A stretch of DNA of 64,000 bases from Chloroflexota bacterium (lineage in GTDB: Bacteria > Chloroflexota > Anaerolineae > UBA7937 > B3-Chlor), in contig JAUWLF010000001.1 in the NCBI GenBank assembly GCA_030613785.1, forward strand, positions 79,371 through 143,370. Direction: 5' to 3'. Position numbers and translations under genes: made by a program. Of the stretch, positions 7,529 to 16,020 are shown one piece after another. Under the pieces are notes generated by a model. It did no database searches, was not told where the DNA came from, and saw only the letters and a program-made list of their open reading frames with translations. Position 1 is the stretch's first letter. Every line of letters begins with the position of its first letter.

Positions 7529-8280
7529 TGAGGCTTCACCTCGACGAATACTCGCACCTGGACTCCCCACTACACACCTGGGAGACTAGGTCAAAGCTCA
7601 TCGGCTTCCTGGTCCTGATCTTCGCCTTCTCATTCGTGCAGGATCTGCGCGTGCTCCCAGCAATGCTGATTGTCACAGCCGCCATCTATGCCGTCTCCAG
7701 GTTGCCAGTCGCTTTTCTTCTTGCCAGGCTGCGTCTTCCTGGCTTCTTTCTGCTGATGATGGCGATCCTTTTGCCTCTCCTGTCGGGCCAGACAATCCTC
7801 TTCCGCATCGGGCCCGTGGTCGTGCGCGAGGAAGGTTGCCTTGATCTACTCCTCATCGTAGTCAAGTTCGTGTGCATCCTCACAACCGGATTGGTTCTCT
7901 TCGGCACAACACCCTTCGTGACCACCGTGAAGGCGATGCGCAGCCTCGGTCTCCCCGCCATCCTGGCTGACATGACCCTCTTCTCCTACCGGTATATCCA
8001 CGAAATCGGCGGAGACCTGGAAATGATGGAGAGGGCGATGAGACTGCGTGGCTTCCGAGGCCGTAGCTTCAGGGGCCTGACCGCCCTGGCGTCGCTGGCC
8101 GGGAGCCTGCTAGTGCGCAGCTATGAACGATCCGACCTGGTCTACAAGGCGATGGTTCTGCGAGGTTACGGCCAACTGACACAGTCCCTAGACGACTTCC
8201 AAGTGCGAGCGGCCGACATCGCTCGCCTCTTCGCCATACTGTTGGTCGCAGCCGGCTTCGTCATCGCCGAGATACTGTAG
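7528..8280 (+). CDS. cbiQ: ECF transporter transmembrane (T) subunit CbiQ
   Basis: 250 residues from ATG 7528, which overlaps the cbiM stop (TGATG). There are multiple membrane helices and the family motifs in the C-terminal half: RAMRLRGF and a second A-x-G-like motif, YKAMVLRGYG, the two short helices that dock on the ATPases. This subunit couples ATP hydrolysis to the tumbling of the M subunit. Translational overlap on both sides of cbiM/cbiQ shows one operon. Confidence 0.92.
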   Translation: MRLHLDEYSHLDSPLHTWETRSKLIGFLVLIFAFSFVQDLRVLPAMLIVTAAIYAVSRLPVAFLLARLRLPGFFLLMMAILLPLLSGQTILFRIGPVVVREEGCLDLLLIVVKFVCILTTGLVLFGTTPFVTTVKAMRSLGLPAILADMTLFSYRYIHEIGGDLEMMERAMRLRGFRGRSFRGLTALASLAGSLLVRSYERSDLVYKAMVLRGYGQLTQSLDDFQVRAADIARLFAILLVAAGFVIAEIL

Positions 8281-8324
8281 GCGCGCTTCAATGGCGCGCC
8301 GGGCAAGTTGAAGGGGCAATCCAC

Positions 8325-9143
8325 ATGCAGAATGGAGCACTCAGTCCAAAGGATCTCGACCAAGATGAGGCCGTTCTGGTCATTTCTGGACTGGGATTCT
8401 CGTACCCCGACAAGTCTGCTGTCTTGCAAGACATCCGCCTAGCTGTACGGTCTGGGGAGCGGGTTGCCCTGATTGGCCCCAACGGGGCGGGCAAGACCAC
8501 TCTCTTCCTGCTGGTGTGCGGAGTACTGAAGCCCGAGGCCGGAGAGATCTCGCTTTTCAACGAGCCAGTCGTGCCTGGGCGATTCCGGCCTGAAGTCGGG
8601 ATGATCTTCCAGAACCCCGACGATCAGCTTTTCTGTCCTTCGGTGGAAGACGACGTGGCCTTCGGTCCCCTGAACCTCGGGTTGTCCAAAGAGGAAGTGG
8701 AGGCCCGGGTCAGGGATGCTCTCTCAATCACGGGGGTCCCAGACCTAGCTGCCCGACCACCCCACCACCTCTCGGGCGGTGAGAAACGGCTCGTCTCCAT
8801 CGCCGGTGTTCTGGCGATGCGTCCCCGGCTTGTCATCTACGACGAGCCAACGGCCAACATGGACCTGCGCTACCGCCGTCGCCTGATCCGCTTTCTGCAA
8901 GGCTCAGAAGAAACCATGCTCATCGCCTCTCATGACCTGGAATTCATCTTGGAGGTATGCAACCGCGTCGTCCTGATGGACGAGGGGCAAGTTGTTGCCA
9001 ACGGAAAGCCCCCAGAGCTGATGGGGAATATGCCATTGATGGAGGCACACGGCCTCGAAAGGCCCCATTCCCTCGTCCCCCACAGAGATCCCCACCACCT
9101 TGACAACACGGCGAAGACACACGGCCGCCCCGATGAACCTTGA
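8325..9143 (+). CDS. cbiO: ECF transporter ATPase CbiO
   Basis: A 272-residue ABC ATPase. Walker A is GPNGAGKTT (51-59), the Q-loop is IFQNPDDQLF, the signature is HLSGGEKRLVSIAGVL, Walker B is RLVIYDEPTANMD, and ASHD is the switch His. FQNPDDQLFCPSVEDDVAFGP is the hallmark of cobalt/nickel-type ECF ATPases. A single ATPase gene is present, so the complex is presumably a CbiO homodimer with CbiQ and CbiM. A short C-terminal His/Asp-rich tail follows the ATPase core. Last gene of the operon; a convergent ade gene lies downstream. Confidence 0.95.
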   Translation: MQNGALSPKDLDQDEAVLVISGLGFSYPDKSAVLQDIRLAVRSGERVALIGPNGAGKTTLFLLVCGVLKPEAGEISLFNEPVVPGRFRPEVGMIFQNPDDQLFCPSVEDDVAFGPLNLGLSKEEVEARVRDALSITGVPDLAARPPHHLSGGEKRLVSIAGVLAMRPRLVIYDEPTANMDLRYRRRLIRFLQGSEETMLIASHDLEFILEVCNRVVLMDEGQVVANGKPPELMGNMPLMEAHGLERPHSLVPHRDPHHLDNTAKTHGRPDEP

Positions 9144-9337
9144 CACTCCGGGGGAGCCTACGTCACCAGTAACCTGGACGGCATCCTGAAGGGTCACAGC
9201 ACGGAGATACCTTGGTGAGAACGTCCAGAAAAGCGAAGCATCGGGTTCGGAATCTGACGCCGTCTAACCAGCAGTATGTCGGAGATAGGTACCAAGACCA
9301 GTTGACAGTGGGATTCTGACTTCGCGGCGCTGTGCTC

Positions 9338-11062
9338 CTAGTTCGACCCTTCGTTATCGAACAGGGGCACGAACTCGAACTTCTCCACATCCACCAGGCC
9401 CTTGTCCGTGAGCTTGAGCCTAGGAATGACCGGCAGGGCCAGAAACGACATGGCCATGTAGGGGTTCGACACAGTGCAACCCAGGTCTCTGGCGGCCTGC
9501 TTGATCTTGTCCATCTCAGCCCTCACCTCCACCGCCGACTTCTCGGACATCAAGCCAGCAATGTGCAAGCGAACGGTCGCCAAGACCTTACCCTCCGCTG
9601 CCGCGACTAGACCCCCTTGCATCTTCACAATCTCCACCGCAGCAGTCATCATATCCAGATCGTTGGTGCCCACAACGATGATGTTGTGGGAATCGTGAGC
9701 TACCGAAGAAGCCAAGGCGCCCCGCTGCAAGCCAAACCCCTTCACAAACCCCAGGCCGATATTCCCGGAGGCTAGATGCCTTTCGATAACGGACAACTTC
9801 AAGATGTCTCGCTCCACATCGGCCACCGCCAACCCGCTCACCACCTTGACCTCCTCGATGAGCTCCGTGGTTACCAATTGGTTGGGTGTCAGCCCGATGA
9901 CCCTGACTCGCGTGCCCTTAGCCTTGACGCGGAAGTGTTCCAGCTCTATCCAGGCCACGTTCACGGTACCTCTGAGTGGAACTGACGGCCGCTGGTCATC
10001 CATCACCAGCATCCGGCCATTCTCTGCCACGAGGCGTCCGCCACGGAAGACTTTCCTGATCTCGAAACTCTCGAAGTCATCGAAAATCACCATGTCGGCT
10101 CGATACCCAGGAGCTATGGCGCCAAGGTCCCGCAAACCAAAATAGTCAGCTGCATTGATGGTGGCCATCTGGATCGCCAAAATCGGTTGCAAGCCCAGAC
10201 GCATCGCCTTCCTCACGATGCGATCCATGTGTCCGCGATCCAACAGGTCCCCCGGATCAACATCGTCGCTCACGAACATGCAGCGACGAGCGTTCTCGGG
10301 TGTCACCAAAGGCAGCAACGCCTCCATGTTTTTGGCCACGCTACCTTCACGAATCATGATGTACATCCCTCGCTGAAGCTTCTCCTTGGCTTCCTCGAAG
10401 GAACTGCTCTCATGATCGGAGGCTATACCGGCGGCGATATAGGCGTTCAAGTCCTTTCCGCTGAGATGGGGAGCGTGACCGTCCACTCGCTTGTCGCTGC
10501 CGATGCCTATCCTCTTCAAGATATCCTCATCGCTTCCCAAGACACCGGGATAGTTCATCATCTCCCCCACTCCAGCGACCCATTCCTCATCCAGCAGGGG
10601 AGACAGATCGTAGGACATCAACCGCGAACCTGCGGTTTCCAGGTCAGTCGATGGGACGCAAGAGGGCAACATGAAATACACCGCCAGCGGATTCCCCTTG
10701 CTCGACTCCATCATGTACCTGATGCCGTCCAGCCCCAGAACATTCGCTATCTCATGCGGATCAGCGATCACAGTCGTCGTCCCATGAGGCACCACCACCC
10801 GCGCAAACTCGGAGATGCGCAGCATGGAACTCTCAATGTGAACGTGGCCATCTATCAGGCCTGGACAGAGATATGCACCATTCAGGTCCAAGACCTCTTT
10901 GGCCTGATAATCGCCCAGACCCACCACACGTGTATAGGCAATGGCGACGTCGGCTTCGTGGATTTCGCCAGAGAGCACATTTACGAGGCGGGCATTCTTC
11001 AACAACAGTTCAGCCTCCTCTTCACCTCGAGCCACTCTGATGATCTGACCCAACTGCTCCAT
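9338..11062 (-). CDS. ade: Adenine deaminase
   Basis: A 574-residue amidohydrolase-superfamily enzyme that converts adenine to hypoxanthine and ammonia. The start at 11062 is chosen because GGGAGGTGCACC precedes this ATG; the open frame extends upstream without family similarity. Key features are DGHVHIESSML (metal-binding HxH), VIADPHEIANVLG, the SDDVDPGDLLDRGHMD segment, and the C-terminal VVVGTNDLDMMTAAVEI and LHIAGLMSEKSA regions characteristic of Ade. Its length matches the family (~570-600). It is convergent with cbiO, and 194 bp between them shows no terminator. Confidence 0.95.
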   Translation of the reverse strand: MEQLGQIIRVARGEEEAELLLKNARLVNVLSGEIHEADVAIAYTRVVGLGDYQAKEVLDLNGAYLCPGLIDGHVHIESSMLRISEFARVVVPHGTTTVIADPHEIANVLGLDGIRYMMESSKGNPLAVYFMLPSCVPSTDLETAGSRLMSYDLSPLLDEEWVAGVGEMMNYPGVLGSDEDILKRIGIGSDKRVDGHAPHLSGKDLNAYIAAGIASDHESSSFEEAKEKLQRGMYIMIREGSVAKNMEALLPLVTPENARRCMFVSDDVDPGDLLDRGHMDRIVRKAMRLGLQPILAIQMATINAADYFGLRDLGAIAPGYRADMVIFDDFESFEIRKVFRGGRLVAENGRMLVMDDQRPSVPLRGTVNVAWIELEHFRVKAKGTRVRVIGLTPNQLVTTELIEEVKVVSGLAVADVERDILKLSVIERHLASGNIGLGFVKGFGLQRGALASSVAHDSHNIIVVGTNDLDMMTAAVEIVKMQGGLVAAAEGKVLATVRLHIAGLMSEKSAVEVRAEMDKIKQAARDLGCTVSNPYMAMSFLALPVIPRLKLTDKGLVDVEKFEFVPLFDNEGSN

Positions 11063-11176
11063 GGTGCACCTCCCTTCCCATCCAAGAAGATTGCTTACGA
11101 AAAGGCGGCCGGGAACCATGTGGCTCCCCACCGCCCTCTGGGTCCTACGAGCCGGTAAGTGCCGAGCTGCCAAGAC

Positions 11177-11713
11177 CTACCGGGCTTCGAGATTGAATGT
11201 CAGACTTATGATCACCCAACGACCGTCCCTCTTGGCAAAGATCCACTGGTCACCGCCAGGAGCGTGATCTATGCCGATCGTGCTAGTGCTGATTACGGTA
11301 GCCGAATCACCGTCGATGGTCAATTCGACGTCGGGATGGGTTACTGAGCTGGGAGCGGAGGGGAAGATCTCGTTGACATACCTCTCGCGAATGGCCGTTA
11401 TCCCATTCCAGACACGGTCGTCGGACGGGTTATCCGGCGTGTAATTGGCATCTGTCACCACCCCATCCTGGGCCCATATTTCCATCAGGCGATCTATGTC
11501 CTGGGAGACGACTCCCTCCGCCTCAGCATTGAGCAACTGCAAGACCGCTTCTTCGTCGCTGGCCGGTGTTGGAGTATCCGTGCCCCTGGGCCGAGGCGAG
11601 GGTATGCTTGCCGGCACACTGGGTACCTCTGGCGGACTGCAGGCGGACGCCAACATGGCGACGACAACACAAGTTGCGAGCAGCACCCTTTTCACCTTTC
11701 CCAAAGCCTCCAT
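11177..11713 (-). CDS. Lipoprotein with SnoaL/NTF2-like domain
   Basis: 178 residues from the ATG at 11713. The signal peptide ends LASAC, making Cys 25 the lipid site. A Pro/Ser/Thr linker follows, then an NTF2-like cone (DEEAVLQLLNAEAEGVVSQDIDRLMEIWAQDGVV, WNGITAIRERYVNEIFP, DGRWVIISLTF). Such domains occur as ketosteroid-isomerase-like folds that bind small molecules, and the ligand here is unknown. An in-frame ATG at 11728 overlaps the predicted -10 box, so it is probably not the start. The mRNA would then have almost no leader. Confidence 0.75.
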   Translation of the reverse strand: MEALGKVKRVLLATCVVVAMLASACSPPEVPSVPASIPSPRPRGTDTPTPASDEEAVLQLLNAEAEGVVSQDIDRLMEIWAQDGVVTDANYTPDNPSDDRVWNGITAIRERYVNEIFPSAPSSVTHPDVELTIDGDSATVISTSTIGIDHAPGGDQWIFAKRDGRWVIISLTFNLEAR

Positions 11714-11723
11714 TTTTGGTAAT

Positions 11724-11751
11724 ATCATACCATACTCCGCTGGAATGTCAA
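11724..11751 (-). promoter_or_regulatory. Promoter for the NTF2-like lipoprotein
   Basis: On the minus strand TTGACA (11746-11751), 16 bp, TATGAT (11724-11729). The predicted start near 11717 is only about 4-5 nt upstream of the chosen ATG, implying a near-leaderless transcript. Confidence 0.6.
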
Positions 11752-11834
11752 ACCTGCGTGGCTGTCGTGCGACCGACACTTGCTGCGGAAGCATCATCCA
11801 GGATGTGACAACCTTGACACGCGAAGATGAGGCT

Positions 11835-12632
11835 GTGACAGCGAACGTGATCTTCCTCTCACCCCATCTCGACGATGCGGCTTTGTCCTGTGGGGGGTTG
11901 ATCGCCCACTTGATTCCGAATGGTGCAGAGGTTCTGGTGATCACGGTCTTCGCCGGTTTCCCCGCTCGCAGGGAGCCCTCGGCCTTGGCCGCCCAGTTGC
12001 ATTCCCATTGGGGCGATCCCGCCGACCCGGTGGTACTGCGACGAAACGAAGACAAGAAGGCAATAGGGCTGTTGGGCGCAGATTGGCTTCATCTCCACTA
12101 TCCAGAGGCCATCTACCGCTTCGAAGAGCCATCGTTCCTCTACTTGCGCAGCGGGGACCTGTTTGGCTCGCCGCATCCCTCCGACTCTGCTGTCGTGGCG
12201 CAGATCGCCGAGTCAGTGACAGAGATCTGCCATCCCGGTCAGACCGAGATACACGCCCCTTTGGCCATCGGCAACCACGTGGACCACCAATTGGTGAGAA
12301 ATGCAGCGTTCATCCTGCTCCGCAGATCGTTCCGGGTCACTTTCTATGAGGACTATCCCTACGTGGAAGTACCAGGGGCGTTGACGATGGCCTTGGAAGG
12401 AACTGGTGTGACTAGATGGAGAGAGAAAGTTCAGGACCTCGAAGAGGACTGCCTGGCACAGAAAACCCAAGCTATCGCCCGATATGCCTCTCAGATGAAC
12501 GAGCTATTCCAAGGCGCCGAGAAGATGGCTGAACGAGTAAGGGACTACTCACGTGCAGTGAGCACTGTGAGGGGATATGCCGAGAGGTATTGGCAGCCGT
12601 CGTCTGGCATGACACCCGAGGCAGAGAAGTAG
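11835..12632 (+). CDS. PIG-L family deacetylase
   Basis: About 265 residues. SPHLDDAALSCGG near the N-terminus supplies the PIG-L zinc ligands and catalytic Asp (HxDD), and AIGNHVDHQLVR supplies the third zinc His (HxxH). These enzymes remove N-acetyl groups from sugars such as GlcNAc-inositol, bacillithiol or mycothiol precursors, and teicoplanin-like glycans. The substrate here is not evident. The start is uncertain: GTG 11835 puts the protein close to its first beta strand, but the ribosome site is poor, and the frame is open far upstream. Confidence 0.85.
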   Translation: MTANVIFLSPHLDDAALSCGGLIAHLIPNGAEVLVITVFAGFPARREPSALAAQLHSHWGDPADPVVLRRNEDKKAIGLLGADWLHLHYPEAIYRFEEPSFLYLRSGDLFGSPHPSDSAVVAQIAESVTEICHPGQTEIHAPLAIGNHVDHQLVRNAAFILLRRSFRVTFYEDYPYVEVPGALTMALEGTGVTRWREKVQDLEEDCLAQKTQAIARYASQMNELFQGAEKMAERVRDYSRAVSTVRGYAERYWQPSSGMTPEAEK

Positions 12633-12645
12633 CCCGCGTGGCTGC

Positions 12646-12674
12646 TTGGACCAGCCCGGCAAGTATGGTATAAT
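12646..12674 (+). promoter_or_regulatory. Promoter for thpR
   Basis: TTGGAC (12646-12651), 17 bp, perfect TATAAT (12669-12674). Transcription should start near 12681, only about 9 nt before the thpR ATG and without a Shine-Dalgarno sequence. Confidence 0.7.
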
Positions 12675-12689
12675 CGCACGTGGCAAGAA

Positions 12690-13274
12690 ATGGAACAGGT
12701 CCGCACTTTCGTCGCCATTGAACTGAACGACTTGATAAGGGAACAGCTGAGCAAGGCCCAGACACTGCTGAAGAGGAAGGGCATTGCGGCTCAGCTGCGC
12801 TGGGTGCAGCCGGAAAGTATCCATCTCACCCTCAAATTCCTCGGTAATGTGCCCGTGTCGAGACTCAAAGAGATAGTCATCGCCATCGAACAAGCCAGTA
12901 ACGGCATCGGCCCGTTCTCCCTCAGTCTAGGCAGCCTCGGTTGCTTTCCCAGCCCTAGCCGACCCAGTGTGATCTGGATAGGGGTAGGCGGAGACACGAG
13001 AGAGCTCGCCCGCTTGCACACCAGGATGGACGATCGGCTGTCGGTCCTGGGCTATCCCACGGAGAAGCGGAGATTCACGCCCCACTTGACCCTGGCACGG
13101 GTGAACAAGCACGTCAATACCACAGACCGCCGACGCCTGGGAGGATTGACAGAGAGACTAGACGTTGATCTCGTCGGTGAGATGGAGGTACGTGAGATAA
13201 CCTTGATGAAGAGCGATCTGACTCCGACAGGGGCCAAGTACACTCGATTGGCCGTCATAGAACTGGAGAGATAG
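12690..13274 (+). CDS. thpR: RNA 2',3'-cyclic phosphodiesterase (2'-5' RNA ligase family)
   Basis: A 194-residue 2H phosphoesterase with the two HxTx motifs that form the active site: HLTL at 45-48 and HLTL at 132-135. It opens with RTFVAIEL, typical of ThpR. These enzymes hydrolyse RNA 2',3'-cyclic phosphates to 2'-phosphates and can join or cleave 2'-5' linkages. RtcB and archease, which also act on cyclic-phosphate RNA ends, are encoded about 25 kb away. Two further small genes follow closely on the same strand. Confidence 0.93.
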   Translation: MEQVRTFVAIELNDLIREQLSKAQTLLKRKGIAAQLRWVQPESIHLTLKFLGNVPVSRLKEIVIAIEQASNGIGPFSLSLGSLGCFPSPSRPSVIWIGVGGDTRELARLHTRMDDRLSVLGYPTEKRRFTPHLTLARVNKHVNTTDRRRLGGLTERLDVDLVGEMEVREITLMKSDLTPTGAKYTRLAVIELER

Positions 13275-13275
13275 A

Positions 13276-13746
13276 ATGATCGTGGCAGTCATTGGCGACG
13301 GGCTCTGCTCTGCGGAGACTGCTCGGCTGGCGGAGGAAGTGGGACGACACTTGGCAGTGAACCAGGCCATGGTCATCTGTGGAGGACTAGGCGGTGTAAT
13401 GGAAGCGGCCTGTCGGGGAGCCAAGAGTGCTGGCGGTCTTACCATCGGCGTGTTGCCAGGTCGCAGTTACCGCGATGCTAACCCATATGTGGATATCCCC
13501 ATTGTCACAGGGATGGGAGAGGCACGCAACGTCGTCGTGGTGAGTTCTGCCCGCTCGGTCATCGCTGTCAGTGGAGGGTTCGGCACACTATCGGAGATCG
13601 CCCACGCCCTGAAGCTGGGGATTCCGGTTGTTGGCCTGGGCACCTGGCAACTCACCAAGGATGGCTGGGACGAACCGTGCGGCATCACCACCGCCACTGG
13701 CCCGGCCGACGCGGTGCAACAAGCGCTGGCGTTTGCAGGAAGGTGA
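13276..13746 (+). CDS. TIGR00725/LOG-like nucleotide-binding protein
   Basis: 156 residues starting one base after the thpR stop. It has the Rossmann-type features of the lysine decarboxylase-like (LOG/MoCo-carrier) superfamily: GDG near the start, CGGLGGVMEAACRGAK, and a VSGGFGTLSEIAHALKLGIPVVGL segment carrying the GGxGTxxE-type motif. Relatives include cytokinin riboside phosphohydrolases and molybdenum cofactor carriers; short bacterial TIGR00725 members are of unproven function. The spacing implies translational coupling with thpR. Confidence 0.82.
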   Translation: MIVAVIGDGLCSAETARLAEEVGRHLAVNQAMVICGGLGGVMEAACRGAKSAGGLTIGVLPGRSYRDANPYVDIPIVTGMGEARNVVVVSSARSVIAVSGGFGTLSEIAHALKLGIPVVGLGTWQLTKDGWDEPCGITTATGPADAVQQALAFAGR

Positions 13747-13759
13747 AAGGAAGGCGGGC

Positions 13760-14407
13760 ATGATATTCGAGGACCGAAATGAGGCAGGAAGAGCATTGGC
13801 CAGAGAGCTGAGCGCATTCAAGCAGCGAGATGATGTGATAGTCATGGGGATCCCCAGAGGTGGGGTGGTGGTGGCCTATGAGATTGCTCGCTTACTGGAT
13901 GCGCCTCTTGACGTCTACATCACACGCAAGATCGGTGCGCCTCATAATCCCGAGCTGGCCATCGGGGCCGTGGCCAGCGATGGGACATTGATACTGGATC
14001 ATCAGCTGGCGAAACGGCTGGGCGTATCACAGCAGTACATCGACGAGGAATCGGAGAGCCAGAAGCGAGAAATCCAGAGACGAATAGCTGAATACCGAGG
14101 AGACCTTCCACTGCCAGAACTGAAGGGCAAAGTCGTGATCCTTGCGGACGACGGCGTCGCTACCGGGGCCACCACCCTGGCCACAATCAAGGCGATCCGG
14201 ACTCAGCGGCCCGCGGAGTTGGTGCTGGCAGTTCCTGTGGGGCCCCGAGACACCATGAAGAACCTGCGCAAGGAGGTTGACCAGCTCTTCTGCCTCCACA
14301 CACCAGAGGTCTTCTGGGCTGTGGGGGCTTTCTACAACGTCTTTGACCAGACCTCAGACGAGGAAGTGAAGGCCCTGCTCCACCGAGACGAGCCACAGAA
14401 GAACTGA
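13760..14407 (+). CDS. Phosphoribosyltransferase-fold protein
   Basis: 215 residues from ATG 13760, preceded by GAAAGGAAGG. IPRGGVVVAYEIA near residue 34 and VVILADDGVATGATTLATI near residue 125 (the PRPP-binding loop) define a type I phosphoribosyltransferase. DVYITRKIGAPHNPELAIGAV is characteristic of a group usually annotated only as phosphoribosyltransferase, sometimes fused to hydrolases. The nucleobase or other acceptor is unknown. It is the third gene of the thpR group. Confidence 0.85.
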   Translation: MIFEDRNEAGRALARELSAFKQRDDVIVMGIPRGGVVVAYEIARLLDAPLDVYITRKIGAPHNPELAIGAVASDGTLILDHQLAKRLGVSQQYIDEESESQKREIQRRIAEYRGDLPLPELKGKVVILADDGVATGATTLATIKAIRTQRPAELVLAVPVGPRDTMKNLRKEVDQLFCLHTPEVFWAVGAFYNVFDQTSDEEVKALLHRDEPQKN

Positions 14408-14426
14408 TCTTCGTCGTTTGCCTCCG

Positions 14427-15884
14427 TCACTGCGCCTCAGGTGAGTCATCTGTGATCCCCCCCGTCTGCGACTTGGGGCCTGCCGCCAGCACAGCAGCCA
14501 GGTTGTGTGCGCCTCTCATGACCAGCCATGCCCCCCCGAACGACAGCGCAAGCAAAGCGACGACTCCGGCGATCTGAGCATAGAACTGCTGCGGCCAATC
14601 CGGCTGGAATCCAGACCTCACCACCAGGCCAGAGACCCCTTGCCCCGTAATAGTCAGGTACTCCCTCGCACCGATACCATTCCATCCCTGCCCGCTAGAA
14701 CCGTCAGCGAATATCCCCAGGGCCAGCAAACCCCAGACTCCAGGAATGACATGCATGGCGACAGAGGCAGTAGGGTCATCAAGGCGCAGCTTGGTCTCTG
14801 CCAGGTAGATGGTCAGTGGAAGCAGCAGTCCTGCTACCGCACCGATGGCCAGCGCAGCCCAAGGGGGAACAAAGGCACAGGAAGCACTAATGGCCACCAG
14901 AGCGGCCACGACACCTCGGGCCACCATCAGCGGATCCACGCGTCCAGTGGCAAACCAGATGTAAACGGCGCTCACCAGAATCCCCCCAGAGGCCGCCACG
15001 AGAGCATTGACTGCCATTTGAGCATAGGATACGTTTGCTGTGAGCAATGGGTTGCCCACAATCAGGCCAAACCAGCCCAGCAACAGGAGGAAGGAGCCCA
15101 GCAAGGCCAATAATGGGAAGTGGACAGGTGGCGGTTCCAGTGGCTCATCACACCTTGCTAGTCTGCTGCCGAAGGTCAATATGGCTGCCAGGGCCACTAG
15201 ACCTCCCGCCGCCTGTATCGTGCCCGAGCCAGCGAAGTCGATGAAACCATGCCCCAGCCCAAGGTTTGCACCCAGTTGCGACAGCCATCCCCCTCCCCAC
15301 ACCCAGTTGCCGTAGATGGGATACACGACAACTGCATGGAACAGCCCCAGCCCAATCAGAGCCAAGAACCCCAGACGCCGGGCCAAAGCCAACATAACGA
15401 TGGTCACAGCCGTGGCCGCCAGAGCTCCCTGGTATAGAAACAGAATCAGGAGCTCCGCCTCGAGGCTGCGCCTAAGCAGAAGGAAGCCGTCCAGTCCTAT
15501 GATGCCCCAACCTGTCCCCAAGACCCTATCCACTGGCGACCATTCCGAGACCAGTTCCCCGCTGCCCTGAAGATTGGAGAACAGCCCCAGACCGCCAAAT
15601 TGGAAGCCGAACCCTATCACAGCATAGACGAGGACTCCTAGGGCTACGCCTATCAAACCCATGACGGCGACCGTGGCGGCTTCTTTCTCGTTGGAACGCC
15701 CCACCGCTATCATGGTCAGACCCGCTGGCACTAGGAACGCGAGAAAGGCTCCAGCCAAGGACAGATCGATGTCGGCCACAGAGACAGCCATGGACACCGC
15801 TCCTTGAGAGAACCCCGTGTCGCCGAGGAATAAGGCGGCCACCACCCCCACCACTGTAGCGCCCCAGAGTACCATGATAGACAT
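14427..15884 (-). CDS. Amt/Rh-like ammonium transporter with altered pore
   Basis: A 485-residue membrane protein. The start at 15884 is chosen because AGAGGAGG lies 8 nt upstream. About eleven hydrophobic segments, NWVWGGGWLSQLG, FIDFAGSGTIQ, LLGWFGLIVGN and LRLDDPTASVAMHVIPGVWGLLALGIF align with Amt hallmarks. The first pore histidine (VVH in E. coli AmtB, His168) is replaced by Gln (TIQ), while the second (DPxxxxxxH, His318) is kept. The WFGF gate motif is changed to WFGL. It may transport ammonium differently, transport something else, or act as a sensor. It diverges from the regulator at 16021. No GlnK gene is adjacent. Confidence 0.88.
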   Translation of the reverse strand: MSIMVLWGATVVGVVAALFLGDTGFSQGAVSMAVSVADIDLSLAGAFLAFLVPAGLTMIAVGRSNEKEAATVAVMGLIGVALGVLVYAVIGFGFQFGGLGLFSNLQGSGELVSEWSPVDRVLGTGWGIIGLDGFLLLRRSLEAELLILFLYQGALAATAVTIVMLALARRLGFLALIGLGLFHAVVVYPIYGNWVWGGGWLSQLGANLGLGHGFIDFAGSGTIQAAGGLVALAAILTFGSRLARCDEPLEPPPVHFPLLALLGSFLLLLGWFGLIVGNPLLTANVSYAQMAVNALVAASGGILVSAVYIWFATGRVDPLMVARGVVAALVAISASCAFVPPWAALAIGAVAGLLLPLTIYLAETKLRLDDPTASVAMHVIPGVWGLLALGIFADGSSGQGWNGIGAREYLTITGQGVSGLVVRSGFQPDWPQQFYAQIAGVVALLALSFGGAWLVMRGAHNLAAVLAAGPKSQTGGITDDSPEAQ

Positions 15885-15960
15885 ACGGCGTGCCTCCTCT
15901 GTCGTCGAGAACCATTCTACCACACGTCAACCGCAAAGGGTACAAGGTACTATTTTCCTA

Positions 15961-15989
15961 TTGCCAAGCATGGCAAAACGATGTACAAT
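15961..15989 (+). promoter_or_regulatory. Promoter for the HTH-receiver regulator
   Basis: TTGCCA (15961-15966), 17 bp, TACAAT (15984-15989), with a predicted start near 15996. AAGGATGAG lies between it and the ATG at 16021. Confidence 0.6.
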
Positions 15990-16020
15990 AAAGACAATCA
16001 CGCGAGCAAGGATGAGAAGT

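Noticed and set aside
10187..11158. Plus-strand open frame of 323 codons opposite adenine deaminase
   Set aside because: The minus strand encodes a full-length Ade with all motifs; the antisense product is His/Gln-rich with no recognisable domain.
14505..15113. Plus-strand open frame of 202 codons opposite the Amt-like gene
   Set aside because: Very hydrophilic mirror of a membrane-protein gene; a typical antisense shadow.
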